Below, piece by piece: positions 1 to 11,288 of a DNA stretch of 64,000 nt (positions within the stretch are counted from its first letter, which is position 1; each line of letters begins with the position of its first letter). Source of the DNA: Trichaptum fuscoviolaceum (lineage: Eukaryota; Basidiomycota; Agaricomycetes; Hymenochaetales; Trichaptaceae); NCBI GenBank assembly GCA_910574455.1, contig CAJSYZ010000009.1, positions 1,426,001 through 1,490,000 on the forward strand, written 5' to 3'. The position numbers and the translations under genes were made by a program. The notes beneath the pieces were generated by a model, which saw only the letters and a program-made list of their open reading frames with translations, did no database searches and was not told the origin of the DNA.

Positions 1-2641
1 CTTCACACATTATATTTGCTGTTCCCCAGAGGCGTCAGTGCTTGAGCAAGCGAAAGCCATTATTGATGAGATAAAGTGCGTAATCATTATTATTTGTGTA
101 TACAGAGGATCTTAACTAACATTAAATCAAAGAAACAGCAATAAAGACGGTATCATAGCATTTGATAGTGAATTGGATGAAGAGGTAATGTTCTTCCTCA
201 ATGTGCTTTTTGAATCCGGAGACAACCCTATGATCTGTGAGATCTGCTCGCACATAGGCCTCCGAGGCAACAAATTCTGTCCCCGCTGTAATGTTGGTGG
301 GGACAAAAAGCACAAAATGTCGGACTCGGGCTACGAATCCTTGTTCCATGTAAGCCCTTTTTTTACCATTGCAATTGCACTGAAAAATCTATTCTGAAAT
401 TAGACATTAATACCACGGCAGAGTGAAAGCACTCGCCAAGAGATCTTTTCCCAATTTCGACAGGGACTCACCGGGTTGAATTTTGAAAAGGCTCAGACTT
501 TGACAGGTGTCAAGGATGCTTCAATGGGCTATTGGTTACAGGGACAGGGAGATATTCAGACTCTATGTCAGAAAATCGGGTCAGATATGACAGACTCGAG
601 GCTGGAGGAATTTATTAATCCGTTTCTCAATTTGCAAGGTACGTAGGTCTGATTATTTGTTTATATGTCAATCTCAATTAATATCGCACTAGGTTTTGAC
701 CCTCACTTGGATTGCCCCGTTGAGCCGTTGCACACAGTGCTTCTAGGCGTTATAAAATATGCGTGGGCTTTAACAATTGATGTGATATCAAACTCACGAT
801 TCCTCCCTCATCTACAAGCCCGTCTACAGTCGCTCAGCATCGATGGCACTCAAATTGAATCTATTCAAGCTTCGTACCTTATTCAGTATAAGGGTGGTCT
901 CATAGGTCGCCAGTTCAAGACAATAAGTCAAATTTTTGTCTTTACTCTCTACGGGCTAGTCAGTGACAACATTAGAGACTTATGGGTGTCGGCAGGAAAT
1001 ATGGTCGCCTTGATGTGGTATCCAGAGATCGAACACTTAGAGGACTATTTAGTGAGCTTTTTATTTGTGTTCCAGCTTTCTGTTAACTGACTCCGTATTT
1101 CCTTCGTATTTAGATCGAACTCAAAGGTGCAATTGACCTATTCCTCGATAGACTTGCAATAGTGGACCCCAAAAAAATCGTTTCGAAGGCAAAATGCCAC
1201 ATTTTGACACATATTATGGACGACATACGGCGCTTTGGTCCAGCAATAGTCCTTTCAACTGAGACTTTCGAGAGCTTCAACGCAGTTTTCCGGCGATGCT
1301 CGGTTCTGAGCAACCATCAAGCACCAAGTCGAGATATTGCCTTAAATATGGCCGATATCAGTAGATTTAAACACATAGCAAGTGGGGGGAAATGGAAGGA
1401 GAAACGTGGTTGGGTTGGACCTGGTAAAGGTGTCACAAATTTTTTTTCCCGACACGACGAAATACAGCAGCATCTGGGGTGGACGGACACCCCCAGAAAA
1501 TTCAGAGGTATGCATGCATCAATGGTAATATATTATTGTTATTTAATCTCAATTAAACCCATACATTTCTCATAGGTCTTACTGTGCGAAAGCCAGGGAA
1601 AGACAAGCAACAGCTAATTTCATGGCAGGACACGCTTGCATCGACAGCCATCCCAATGTACACACAAGCACCAGTCTCTCAAGAATTGAAGAAATGCATT
1701 CGGTGTATCTCCTGCAGTACGGATGACCTCGACGTCGTCCGTGAGGGAAGCTTTGCAGTTTTTGATTCTAAGGTATGGTAGTTCACCAATCTATTCAATT
1801 TCGGTTACTAACAATCAACTTTATGATATATTCCATAGGATCAAAATGCAACAGTTGGTAGAGTGCACGAAATACTTGAAGTTCAGGCCAGTGCAGGTGA
1901 GCACCCGGAAGTTTATATTGTCGCGCAGAGGCTCTCAGTCGGCGGTCAACATGCCCGACTGAAGATGCCGACCATCCATACTGGCATTGAACCGATTTTT
2001 TTTCTTGCTCGAAGCAAGGTAAGCTCAGAGCTTATCTCATAAATTGATACAATTATCTAACTATAGTATCAGAATATACGTGTACTGTTCAATGCACAGC
2101 ACGATTGCAAGCGATCTGGGTGCAAAGAGACCGGGTCCATATTTCAAGTACAAGAACGCGAGAAGACTACGCGTCTTCTTTCAACGGTCGAGCATGCTGA
2201 CACTGATCATTTCATTGTCAATATGCATAGCCTTCATTATCCCCACAGATTGCGAGAGATTTTTGGGTCTAATAATTACTCCTTGCCATCGGTTTCCGAC
2301 CGTCTATTGCTTCACAAGAGTCTCGCGGCAAAGGTCCGAAGCAAAGCAAAGCCTGATCCACAGAGTGAACAGCAAAATTCTGAGAAGAGAAAGGCAAGTG
2401 GAAGCTCGGCCTCTGTGGCCAAGAGGGCGCGAACTTCGACGTATAAAGGCAGAGACCAGGATGAGGAAGATAGCAGTAATGAATTTCAAGACAGCATTGC
2501 AACAGGTGAGCAAGCCCTTTAAGTTTAAAGCAAACCAGCTCTAATTTTTCCGTTAAAGCTACAGCTCCTTCTCCTCGACCTGAGATAAATATCTCGATGG
2601 ACAGGGGATGGACAATCTTGACTCCAGCGGAATATATGTGA
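1..2641 (+). CDS. Tnp2/CACTA-like transposase, 3' part of an intron-rich gene
   Basis: The gene runs in from the left edge. Exons that join in frame with GT–AG introns are about 29–76, 139–349, 422–638, 693–1051, 1114–1507, 1576–1772, 1839–2018, 2073–2507 and 2559–2641. The product has a cysteine motif CEICSHIGLRGNKFCPRC near the visible start, then PVEPLHTVLLGVIKYAW, then AKCHILTHIMDDIRRFGPA and a stretch with FNAVFRRCSVLSNHQAPSRD. The C-terminal third is polar with a short basic stretch. This order of blocks is what I remember from transposase-like proteins (Tnp2/CACTA and Plavaka relatives) that are repeated in Agaricomycete genomes. No frameshift is seen, so this copy may be expressible. 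The last intron (2508–2558) is inferred; without it the frame ends at 2522. I cannot see the catalytic acidic residues well enough to assign them, and the 5' end and terminal repeats are outside the window or not found. Confidence 0.6.
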
Positions 2642-2972
2642 TATAGTATAGCCCTCCTTTTTTTTAGTCCACTTACTGCAAATGAGACATCGTAGTCTAC
2701 TGTCTCTTTCTCAGAAGCAATATCAGCATGTTCTCTTTATTTAAATTAATATGCAATGATTCCGTGTATTGAGAACCAGATGAGGAAGTAAACAAGCCAT
2801 TGGTGTTGATGAAGGTTGAATTCTGATCGAAGGCAAAACAACCTTAAAGTCTTACTGCGGCACACGATCATCCGATCATCATCATATCAAAGATAAACTC
2901 AATTGCAATAGAAGATGTATATAAATACATCATATATCTAATAAGAACCCATTGTTCTAGCAGTTGCGACCA
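2642..2972. other. Intergenic space between convergent genes
   Basis: AT-rich sequence between the 3' ends of two convergent genes. I see no gene, RNA or repeat in it. Confidence 0.5.
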
Positions 2973-3802
2973 TTAGAGGTCGTACCCGCTTACAATCGCA
3001 TTATGTATTTGAGTCTCCAGCGACGGGGCATACGGGTCCTCTTCAAGACTTGCTTGAACAGGCCCGGGTGCCCCGTCACTAGGCCTCTCCAGTCTCGCGT
3101 CCGCAATAGCAGACTGTGCAAGAAACCATGAGAATTACATGTTATAGATTTTTTATAAATCCGGTACTCACCTTCAAGCGAGTGTACCGCTGTGTTATCA
3201 AAATATTAATTTCCACCGTCTTAGCATCCACAAGCGTCCTCAGACGCCCCAGTTCTATCATCGCATCTTCAATTCGCTTCTCCAACTCGCTATCGTATCC
3301 CTCGTACAGCTCTTCGAGCTTGCGCTTCGAACGGATACCCCGCGCGGTCGCATTGGACACGGGTGTGTGCGAGAGGCTTTCAGCTGAGCCACGCATAGGC
3401 GTCGGTGTCGCACGGGAAGGGGTTGGGGCCGTTTTTTTTACGTGTGCGTCTGCGTCCTTGTCAGAAAGGGGGGTACGGCCAGACTGGGGCGTCTCCGGAA
3501 TAATCTCGAAGTACTGTGTGTCCCCGGTCTGGCTGTCGAAGTAGCCCCCGGATCCCAGTAAACTGTAAGGAAGTACTCAGTAAGAGAACTGAAGAACATG
3601 AAGCACATTCTAAGGACTTACCAGCTATTGATGTGTGTAGCTTTCTTGGACGCAGACCTGCGTGTCGGGACAATGAAGATATCGTCGCCTTCTAAGTCTT
3701 CTTCTTCCCTGGAACGTACGCAATGAGTATTGATAAACAATGAATTATAGAGTCTACTCACTTTACAAGTGACACCGTTTTTTTAGTACTCTCTTTTTTC
3801 AT
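2973..3802 (-). CDS. Small hypothetical coiled-coil protein, four exons
   Basis: I do not recognise this gene. On the minus strand, exons 3762–3802, 3622–3708, 3172–3562 and 2973–3113 join in frame across GT–AG introns and give a protein of about 220 residues. It begins MKKESTKKTVSLVK; the frame is also open a little upstream, so another 5' exon is possible. An acidic EEEDLEGDD segment and a proline/threonine-rich linker follow. A predicted amphipathic helix around SKRKLEELYEGYDSELEKR and EDAMIELGRLRTLVDAK looks like a coiled coil. The C-terminal exon is acidic and ends in SGYDL. The clean splicing and open frames argue for a real gene. It lies tail to tail with the transposase-like gene and could be a passenger of the same element or a host gene; nothing in the sequence decides this. 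Confidence 0.5.
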
Positions 3803-3989
3803 TCTCCGAGCGTTGGACGTTGAAGACTGTCTCTGATCGCAAAAGTCGACTGGGAATTAAAATGTGAGTTGAAGCAATGGCAAGAAATCATTAGCAATAA
3901 AAATTAAGGGCAGGCCAAAGGGGACTTAGCATTTTGTTCATTTTCTGGAGCTGAAGCGAGGTGTCCGTAGGCGTAGAAAGGTGGTTCAG

Positions 3990-4300
3990 GCTGGATTCCA
4001 GCCGTGCGCAGACATGGAGCCCAGCGACTGCACCCAGGGTGGGTAAGCGCTGGGTAGCGCCAGGGAACCAGCTGGCTCTCATTATAGATACCAGCGCTTT
4101 CGACCAGAATAGAAAGACGCTGGCCCACGAGGTGGGAACTGGCTGTTGATTAATATAGAATCCAGCGCTCTCACCCCGGGTGCATAGACGCTGGTTAGCA
4201 CGCTGGGAGCCAGCCGAATTCCAATATAGATTCCAGCGCCTAACCTCAGGCGTGGAAATGTGCTGGCTCGACGCTGGATATCAGCCGGGAATCCGTTCTA
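3990..4300. repeat. Degenerate tandem repeat, unit about 71 bp
   Basis: The block ATAGATnCCAGCGC recurs at 4084, 4155 and 4226, exactly 71 bp apart. Each unit continues with a variant of AGACGCTGG and then GGGAnCCAGC. A more diverged first unit starts near 3990 and a partial unit follows 4297. No open frame is conserved between units. Confidence 0.7.
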
Positions 4301-4362
4301 TTTCTACACCGGAATCATCCGGCTGAAAACTATACTTTACATGTCTTTGCTGTGTAATACTA

Positions 4363-5114
4363 CAGTGGGTTACCATAAGTGTCCGTCAGGCCCGCTGAAC
4401 ATATTTTTTGCTCATACCTCTTCTTCCTCGCATGTCTTTACTTCGAAAACATTTGACAACCAATTAAACATAGTCTACCATCTTTCTGTAGAATTTGAAG
4501 CCATTCCATGGCCATTATCAGGCTGAAGATGTAATTCTTTATTTTGAAAAACTAGCTGAAATCAGCAAAAAATCAACATCTTTGGCCAGCTGCAGAAAGA
4601 TCAAGCTTCTTTCATCTGCCCAAAATTTACCGGAATAAAGCCATATGCATACGGACTCTACTCTGATTTTTCGAGATTTTTACAATCAGTGCATACAAAG
4701 TTATAAGGCAATCTTTATCAAATCAGAGCTTTAAAACCGAAATTTGGTCAAAATAGGCACTTTTCTGAGTATATGCTACATATCTTGGCAAGATGTATCC
4801 CAGAAAATATGAAAAAATCATAGAAGATACCATGAGTATGTACAATTATGTTCTGAGAGTTTGAACCGTCCTTTCTTCCGAGAAATAAGACACAGCAATG
4901 CAAATGTCTGGTAAAATACCCCTCATTTGGGTAAAATCAGAAAACTGTATTTCTATCATATATGTTCCATATCAACTGCTATGAGCTTCAAACTTCATAT
5001 AGAGCATATTTTATCATAGCAGACAATTTAAAGAGTTGTCCGGTTAATGGTTGTGAAGAAATGAGCATAAAACAGGTTTTTAGGGGGGTGACGGACACTT
5101 ATGGTAACCCACTG
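4363..5114. mobile_element. Non-autonomous Tc1/mariner-type MITE
   Basis: The segment begins CAGTGGGTTACCATAAGTGT and ends with its exact reverse complement. The perfect terminal inverted repeat is 26 bp, and similarity continues weakly further inward. It is flanked on both sides by the dinucleotide TA (4361–4362 and 5115–5116), the target site of Tc1/mariner elements. The interior is AT-rich and holds no open frame resembling a transposase, so it must have been moved in trans. Confidence 0.85.
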
Positions 5115-5116
5115 TA

Positions 5117-5680
5117 TTGGAAACATTGAAATACATATTTAAAAAAAATCTGTTGAGCCATAAGCAATCTGTTTATCCAATATGAAGCAGATAACTTGAA
5201 GGAATAGAAGTATCTAAAACAGGGTGAACACCGCCAGAAACCGCGTCAAGAGAAAACACGAATCATATAACCTTCAGTCAGTACACCACTTCGATTTTTC
5301 CTGTCAGTTTATTTGCTTCTCTTCTGATACAAGAACTATTGGAATTAAGACTGTAGAAGTTCTATTCTGCAACGGTATAGATTTTACTCCGAGATAATGA
5401 CCCGTTAATTTAAAATAAATCAACTAAAGATATGTGGTGGCTGATTTCTACTGTACTTTTGGTGCATTCAAGCTCATAACTCCTCAACTTCGTCGAAGAG
5501 GAAAAAATTAAACTAGTTATACATAGTATGTATTACATGGCTATATACACCTGCAAGGTTTAAAAGGATCAAAATGAGTCTACGGAATGCTGTTGCAGAA
5601 TGTACTAGGGAATGATGGTGTTCAGAGGAACAGTGATACACTGTATTTCGGATCCTGAAATGGCCGGCCCTTTACTACTA
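5117..5680. other. AT-rich intergenic segment
   Basis: No gene, inverted repeat or tandem repeat that I can support. Confidence 0.4.
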
Positions 5681-5688
5681 CTACATAG

Positions 5689-6338
5689 TAGGGCTCCGCA
5701 ACCGTACCGTATTTTACGGTTTACGGTACGGTACGGTACGGGCCGTACACGTACCGTAAGGAGAATTTTTAAGCTCAAATTACGGCCGTAAATCTACGGA
5801 CCGTAACCGTATATGGGTTTCCAATTACGGCCGTATACGGTTACGGTACGGGGTTACCTAGAATAGTATGATTTTATGTAAAACTACTACGGTTTTCTAT
5901 GAAAACATATTACCACATGCTATATATGCATGACAATAGTATCTATAAATAGTCTTTTCCGTCACAAATCACTTGCATTGATGTCGAAAAGTCACACCTA
6001 CCCCAAGTTCGCACGCTTGCCCGTGACAACATGTTGTGACTCTTGCGAAGCACAGGCTGTGCAGAGGCCTTTTTAGGCATATGGAATCTATTATGATGTG
6101 TAAGTTCATTTCTATAGCTACTTATGGATGTCATCTATAGATTTTACTAGATAAAATATGTACAGATAGCTTTTTCGGTAATTAAAACCCGTATTACCGT
6201 TTACGGCCATAAAACGGCCGTCCCGTACTGTAAATGAGGCTGGAATGGTCTATTTACGGCCGTAAATTTACGTCCCGTTACCGTATGGGGTAACGTACTA
6301 TACGGCCGTTACCGTTTACGGTACGGTGCGGAGCCCTA
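5689..6338. mobile_element. hAT-type MITE with ACGGCCGTAAA subterminal repeats
   Basis: The ends are TAGGGCTCCGCA followed by CCGTACCG-rich sequence, inverted at the two sides. The perfect 8-bp duplication CTACATAG lies at 5681–5688 and 6339–6346. An 8-bp target duplication with a short G-rich terminal repeat is the hAT signature. Both subterminal regions are packed with variants of TACGGCCGTAAA and ACGGTACGG in both orientations, which are probable transposase-binding sites. There is no coding capacity, so the element is non-autonomous. Confidence 0.85.
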
Positions 6339-6345
6339 CTACATA

Positions 6346-6373
6346 GTAGTACTTGTTGTAGTACAAGTACTAC
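6346..6373. repeat. Perfect 10-bp-arm inverted repeat
   Basis: GTAGTACTTG is followed after 8 bases by CAAGTACTAC, directly beside the right target duplication of the hAT MITE. It may be an older element scar or simple-sequence derived. Confidence 0.6.
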
Positions 6374-7559
6374 ATACATAGTAGTGCCCACACTGGCAGT
6401 ACTCAGGCTACAGCTACACGATCACATGATCATTCAAGTTACTGGCAGCCTGAGCGTGACAAGCGAACTCGGATTGGCACGCGAACAAGTCATGTTGTGT
6501 CTCTTCATCATTGACCACGACAACAAGGACGACTTTGAACCTCAAGACAGTGGCGGCGTACAATGAAGATCGCGAATTTATTCTTGCATCCCACCCACCC
6601 ACTCTGAGTCCTCAATTAGTGCCTAATTTTAATTTTCAAAGGCTGCAGTGCCATGGGACAATGGGCTTGACTCCTTGGCCCCTCGGCAACCTAAGTTGCT
6701 GTAGAGCAAGGACATTTTCAGCAAACTCGAGAGCAGCTTATCCGCCAAGAACCTGCCAGCCCAATTTCTGACTACAGCATCCTTCGAGGAAGCCTTTCTT
6801 TCTAGATCGTCAACAACAGACGGGAGCGCAAGAACGAGTCGTGTGCTTTGGAAAATCACCACTTTGTTCTGCAGTAATATGCTGGCGCAAGATCTCTTAG
6901 AATCCTCAAACTCTACAACTTATGCATCTCATCTGCTCTTTTAAGTATCCTACTGTAGCGCTACGTTTGAACTCAAGGACTGTGCTGGTATTCTGTGCCT
7001 ATATGCACTTCTTTAGGCTTGGGTCTCAGACAGTTTGGTGGAAGCTCATAACTGCTTTGTATGTGGGCTAGGCTGTGGAAAGCAGCTGCAAGTAAATCCA
7101 TCAAGGACATCCAGCCAACCTCAGAATTGTGAGTCACGTTAGGACCTGCATATGAGTTCTTGCTCATTGATATTTATCCTTCTTGCCCTGCAGTCTCTAT
7201 CTCGCCATAAGCTAATTTGTCTCTCTCTGTACCTTCACCTGATTCTGAAGAGGCTACCTTCGGTGTGCTGTTAGTTGCAAGAAGACAAGTGACTTACTCA
7301 GGTTTGAAAAGACAGTATTGGGCCGAAGAGCATTCAACCTCTCCAACAGTACACCCAATACCGCAATGGAAGACGAATTAAGACTGTGAGCCGAAGTGCA
7401 ATACCTATATGTATATGTGCACATGAGGGGAAGAGGCACAAAGAAGAACCGAAGGGATACCATAAACTTGACCGAAGTAGAAGCAAAGCGCTGGCGGCGA
7501 CACCGCTCGGCTCAAAGTTGTACGTATGGCTATGGTGCCGTTAATGTTGTGGGCAAAAC
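6374..7559. other. Unassigned segment, no gene recognised
   Basis: Only short open frames on both strands, none with a recognisable motif or convincing splice chain. No terminal repeats found. Confidence 0.4.
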
Positions 7560-7652
7560 TCACAGGTTTTGCCACCCCCCTATTTTGCCATGGCAATTGC
7601 CAGTTTTGCCACCAAGAGGTTAAAAATGTGGGTGGCATAACTCCCCCTGTGA
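7560..7652. repeat. Short imperfect inverted repeat (possible mini-MITE)
   Basis: TCACAGG near a block of TTTTGCCACCCCCC is mirrored by GGGTGGCATAACT and CCTGTGA at the other end. The centre contains the small palindrome GGCAATTGCC. No clear target duplication. Confidence 0.35.
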
Positions 7653-7812
7653 TATGACTAACTATCCATATTTAAAAGTTAGACATACCAAACAAGCCCA
7701 ATCAAGAGGTGAGATTTGCCTGAAGTTTTATTTTGATTTACTGTTACGTCTCAACTTACGGTCTCGTATAGTTGTGGAACGCAACATTAAGTTGCTCAGT
7801 GATAGCGGAGCT

Positions 7813-8630
7813 TGTTACGACAGTCGGGAATTGTAGCGGGAAACAGTTTCGGGGAACTGGATTTCGCAACGGGAACCAGCTTTCGGGGAACTGGATTCGC
7901 AACCGGGAACGAGCGTGGGAATTCAGGCGGGGGAAATGCGCGGGATTCTATCCAGGCGCGTCGCGGGATTCTCAAGGCCAGCTAGGACTCTTCACTGCTT
8001 TGAACGTCAAGTAAGCGGATCCCTAAGGAAGCACTCCACAAGTAAGTATTGCGCAACTAACTACACAGGAGAAAGGAGAGAGATCGCACCTAAGGAAGCA
8101 CTCCACAAGAGGTCAAAAGTGGGGTGCTCCTTACGATGCCTACAGCTATTTATCTACTTCGTAAAGACTGTATAGTTAATCTACGCTAAGTGTCCTTGCG
8201 CAATGCGCACCTATCTACTACAAAAGATACATGCTACGACCGCACTGCTAGGCATGTCCATCCCATCTCTCCAGATGGCTACGGCATGTCTGTGGACGTC
8301 AGCGTCCGGTCCGTGGCCGCGACTAGCCAGACTAGGTATGCCAGGCGGTTGCAGGTTGTCACCTTGAGGTACTAGCGGATTAATGAGCGTATGTTGGTAA
8401 GTGAATGTACGTGTGCCTTGGCGGGTCGTCGTGAATGAATGTGTGTATGTGTGCATGGTGGTGGGGACGGTGGTGCGGGATAGGTCACGTGAGCGGGGGA
8501 TCTTGCGGGGGATTGTGCGAGTCGGGAAAGGGGTTTTGCGTCGGGAATCCAATGGCGGGATTGCCTGCTCATGTCGGGATCCTTGGCGGGAAAGTGCGGA
8601 AAATAGGAAAAGGAGCCCGGGATCTCGACA
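7813..8630 (-). repeat. 3' LTR of chromovirus A1 (818 bp)
   Basis: It starts TGTTACGAC and ends CTCGACA on the plus strand, that is TGTCGAG…GTAACA in element orientation. It is closely similar over its full length to 15166–15983 and 46487–47300. It is followed on the gene side by the polypurine tract GGAGGGGGGTAA, read on the minus strand. Confidence 0.9.
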
Positions 8631-9761
8631 TTACCCCCCTCCAAAGGCGCAACTCCGGGGCGCCAATCTTGAATCTTGCTCAGGTCACAGAGCTCAATAG
8701 CGTTGACTTCTCGAGGGGCGTCCGGGTGTTTTCGATAGAAACTGCGAATTTTAGCCTTTGCATTACCCATATCCGTTGCGGGAATCCAAGTATCTTCCGC
8801 GCTTGAATATCCCTTCCAGCGTCAAGTATTCAAACCTCCGCCTAAACCGTCTAGCATCCAGTACTTCTTCCACCTCGTACTCCAGATCTCCTTCTACTTC
8901 GACTGGGGGCGGCGGGGGTTGCGTTCGACCGGGAATGTCGTCTTCGTGGTATGGCGAGAGCAGCGATACGTGGAATACGGGATGAATCTTCAGCGACGCG
9001 GGGAGTTCGAGTTTGTAGGTGAGGTCACTTAGCTTTGCCTTCACCTTATACGGCCCTAGTCGTTTCGGTAACAGTTTGCGTGCTCCCGGTCGCCGAACGT
9101 TCGTTGCCTCGAGCCATACTTTATCCCCGACTGCGTACTGTGGGGCCTCGTTTCTGGCCTGATCATAGTGCTGCTTCATGCGCTCTGCCGCAACCTCCAA
9201 GGCCGCTCGTGCCTCTTCCTGTGCCTGCTGAAGCTCCTGTAGCCGTGCGTCCGCGGCGGGGACCGTCGACAGGCTGTTGCTCGGGGCAATTGTGAATTCG
9301 GGATTGTAGCCGTAGACGAGCGCGAACGGGGATTGTCGTGTTGCCGCGTGCACTTTCGTGTTGTGCGCGAACTCTGCCATTGGGAGTAATCCGGCCCAGT
9401 TTTCTTGTCGTGTATCTATGAAAGCCCGTAAATATTGTTCCAGCTCTTGGTTTACCCTTTCGGTTTGCCCATCCGTCTGCGGGTGATATGCAGTCGACGT
9501 GGTACCTTTGATACCGAGTCGGGAAAAGAGGGCCTTCATGAACTGCGCGACAAACTGTGGTCCGCGGTCGGATATGATTTGGCGGGGGGTTCCGTGCAGC
9601 TTCCAGACGTGTTGCAGGAATAGTTCCGCAGTTTCCGGTGCATCGATGTCAGATGTGGTCGGGATAAAATGCGCTTGCTTGGTGAGACAATCGACCACTA
9701 CGAAAATTGCGTCATAATCCTCAGATCGGGGGAGCTGGGTGATGAAGTCGCAAGAAATCGC
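8631..9761 (-). pseudogene. pol fragment of A1: integrase core, GPY region, broken chromodomain
   Basis: The minus-strand frame carries the integrase catalytic core (VVDCLTKQAHFIPTTSD, ISDRGPQFVAQF, YHPQTDGQTERVNQEL), the GPY-type segment (LGPYKVKAKLSDLTYKLELP) and HPVFHVSLL. It then enters the chromodomain (YEVEEVLDARRF). Compared with A2, an indel just after FEYL shifts the frame inside the chromodomain; the true frame resumes as MGNAKAKIRSFYRKHP. The upstream end is cut by D1 at 9762. Protease, reverse transcriptase and RNase H are absent. It is a dead remnant. Confidence 0.85.
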
Positions 9762-11238
9762 GAGCCGTACCAACTAATAATCTTATAGATCTGCGATAAT
9801 TATCGCATCCCGTTTCTAAAGTTATCGCGATAACGGGACCATAGCATTTTTGGCCTGTGCGGCAGCTTAATGCCGCGGTGCCGCCTCACGGCACCTCACG
9901 GCATGCATCCCGCGTCAGGAACCAGGCTGAATTCGGTAATACAGCCTGGTTTTGATCACTGGCGCGTTTGCAACGCGATAATTTCGCTACCGGGGCCTAG
10001 CCCCTCATAATTTGATATAAAATAGCTTCTAGCTAGTACTATAGGTTAATCTTTTTTATTTGCAATATGACGTCGCCGTTAATTTACAATTAATGTTGCG
10101 ACACTGCGCAAAAGTAAGCGCCGGCGCTTACTACGGTGGCGCGCGCACGTCGTCCGTGCTTGTCTTTGTCTCCCACTTTCACGACCACTGCGTCGTCTTC
10201 TCTCTCTTCTTTTTCTTGAGATGGGATGAACTTGTCCGAGCTGTGGTGAGTTAAAACCCTTCTCCCATACTTATTGTCTAATTTGACAGCCTCTTTAACT
10301 AGTTCCAATCCTTGGACCGGGAGACGAACGCAACAATTGCACAGTTGCATTTCTTCGATGGTCATGCCAGGAACAACGCCAGGACATCCTTTGCACAGAT
10401 CACTCTGCAAAGACACTCTGCGCGAACTCAACGAGTCAGTCTGATGGATTGGTTGTGTGCGCCGTCAAACGACGGAGTCCAATCTCCGTCTAGTACAGCT
10501 TCTCGCGAGGAAGACCTGAAGAGAGGACTGAAGACTGCCGTTCAAGATATCGGTTACATGAGACAAATGTACGAGATACGCGAAGTTCGATGGCGTGAAG
10601 ACGAGCAGCACCTTCGGGAAGAGCGGGAGGGTATGGATCTTCCTCTCGAACAAGCATCTGGTTCCGGGTTCCCTGCTTAAGTGAGTGCTCCCCGACCTAA
10701 TATCTAACCCAATCTCACACACTCTCATAGCTTCTCCTCGGCATCTGCTCTTCAGCAACAACAACAGCTGATGCACGCGCAAGCAACTCGCGTCAGAGGA
10801 TCCAAACCTTATCAAGCGGCCGTCGGGCCATCGCAATTCATCGCAACACCAGCTACTGTGAGATACCAGCCACAGCAGACACCCTCACGGTCACCTCCGG
10901 CTGCAGGTCCTTCAGATACCCCTCCGCACCCTTCCGTGCACCCCGCCGCTGGTCCTAGCAGCGAGAGGCTCCTGAAGGGCGCATGACGCGAACATCAGCC
11001 TTTATGTGCCCCAAGCACAGTACACGGCAGAGGACGACGCAAGCTTCACGTAAATATTACATGACAAGAACAAGAGGTTGATCCTTATTTTTATAATATC
11101 TAAACTATATATTTAATTACTTTCATACAATATTTAATATACATACATTTGAAACATAAAAAAAATGTGTGCAAGGAGTGAATGATTCAATTTAAATATG
11201 TTGTCGAAGTTGTCCTTCGACACGTCTATGTCCTCAAA

Positions 11239-11288
11239 GTGTGCCCGGCGATTCCCGGAGCAATCATCCGAGGCATCGCCGGACACAC
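11239..11288. other. Conserved hairpin H2 of D1
   Basis: GTGTGCCCGGCGAT pairs with ATCGCCGGACACAC (13 of 14). The equivalent hairpins in D2 (30618–30662) and D3 (38224–38269) keep the stem while flanking bases vary. A second hairpin, H3, lies at 11576–11611. Confidence 0.6.

Noticed and set aside
8211..8552. Open frames inside the family A LTRs (also 15562–15891)
   Set aside because: They lie within LTR sequence, show no domain, and the minus-strand ones are partly the pol read-through frame.
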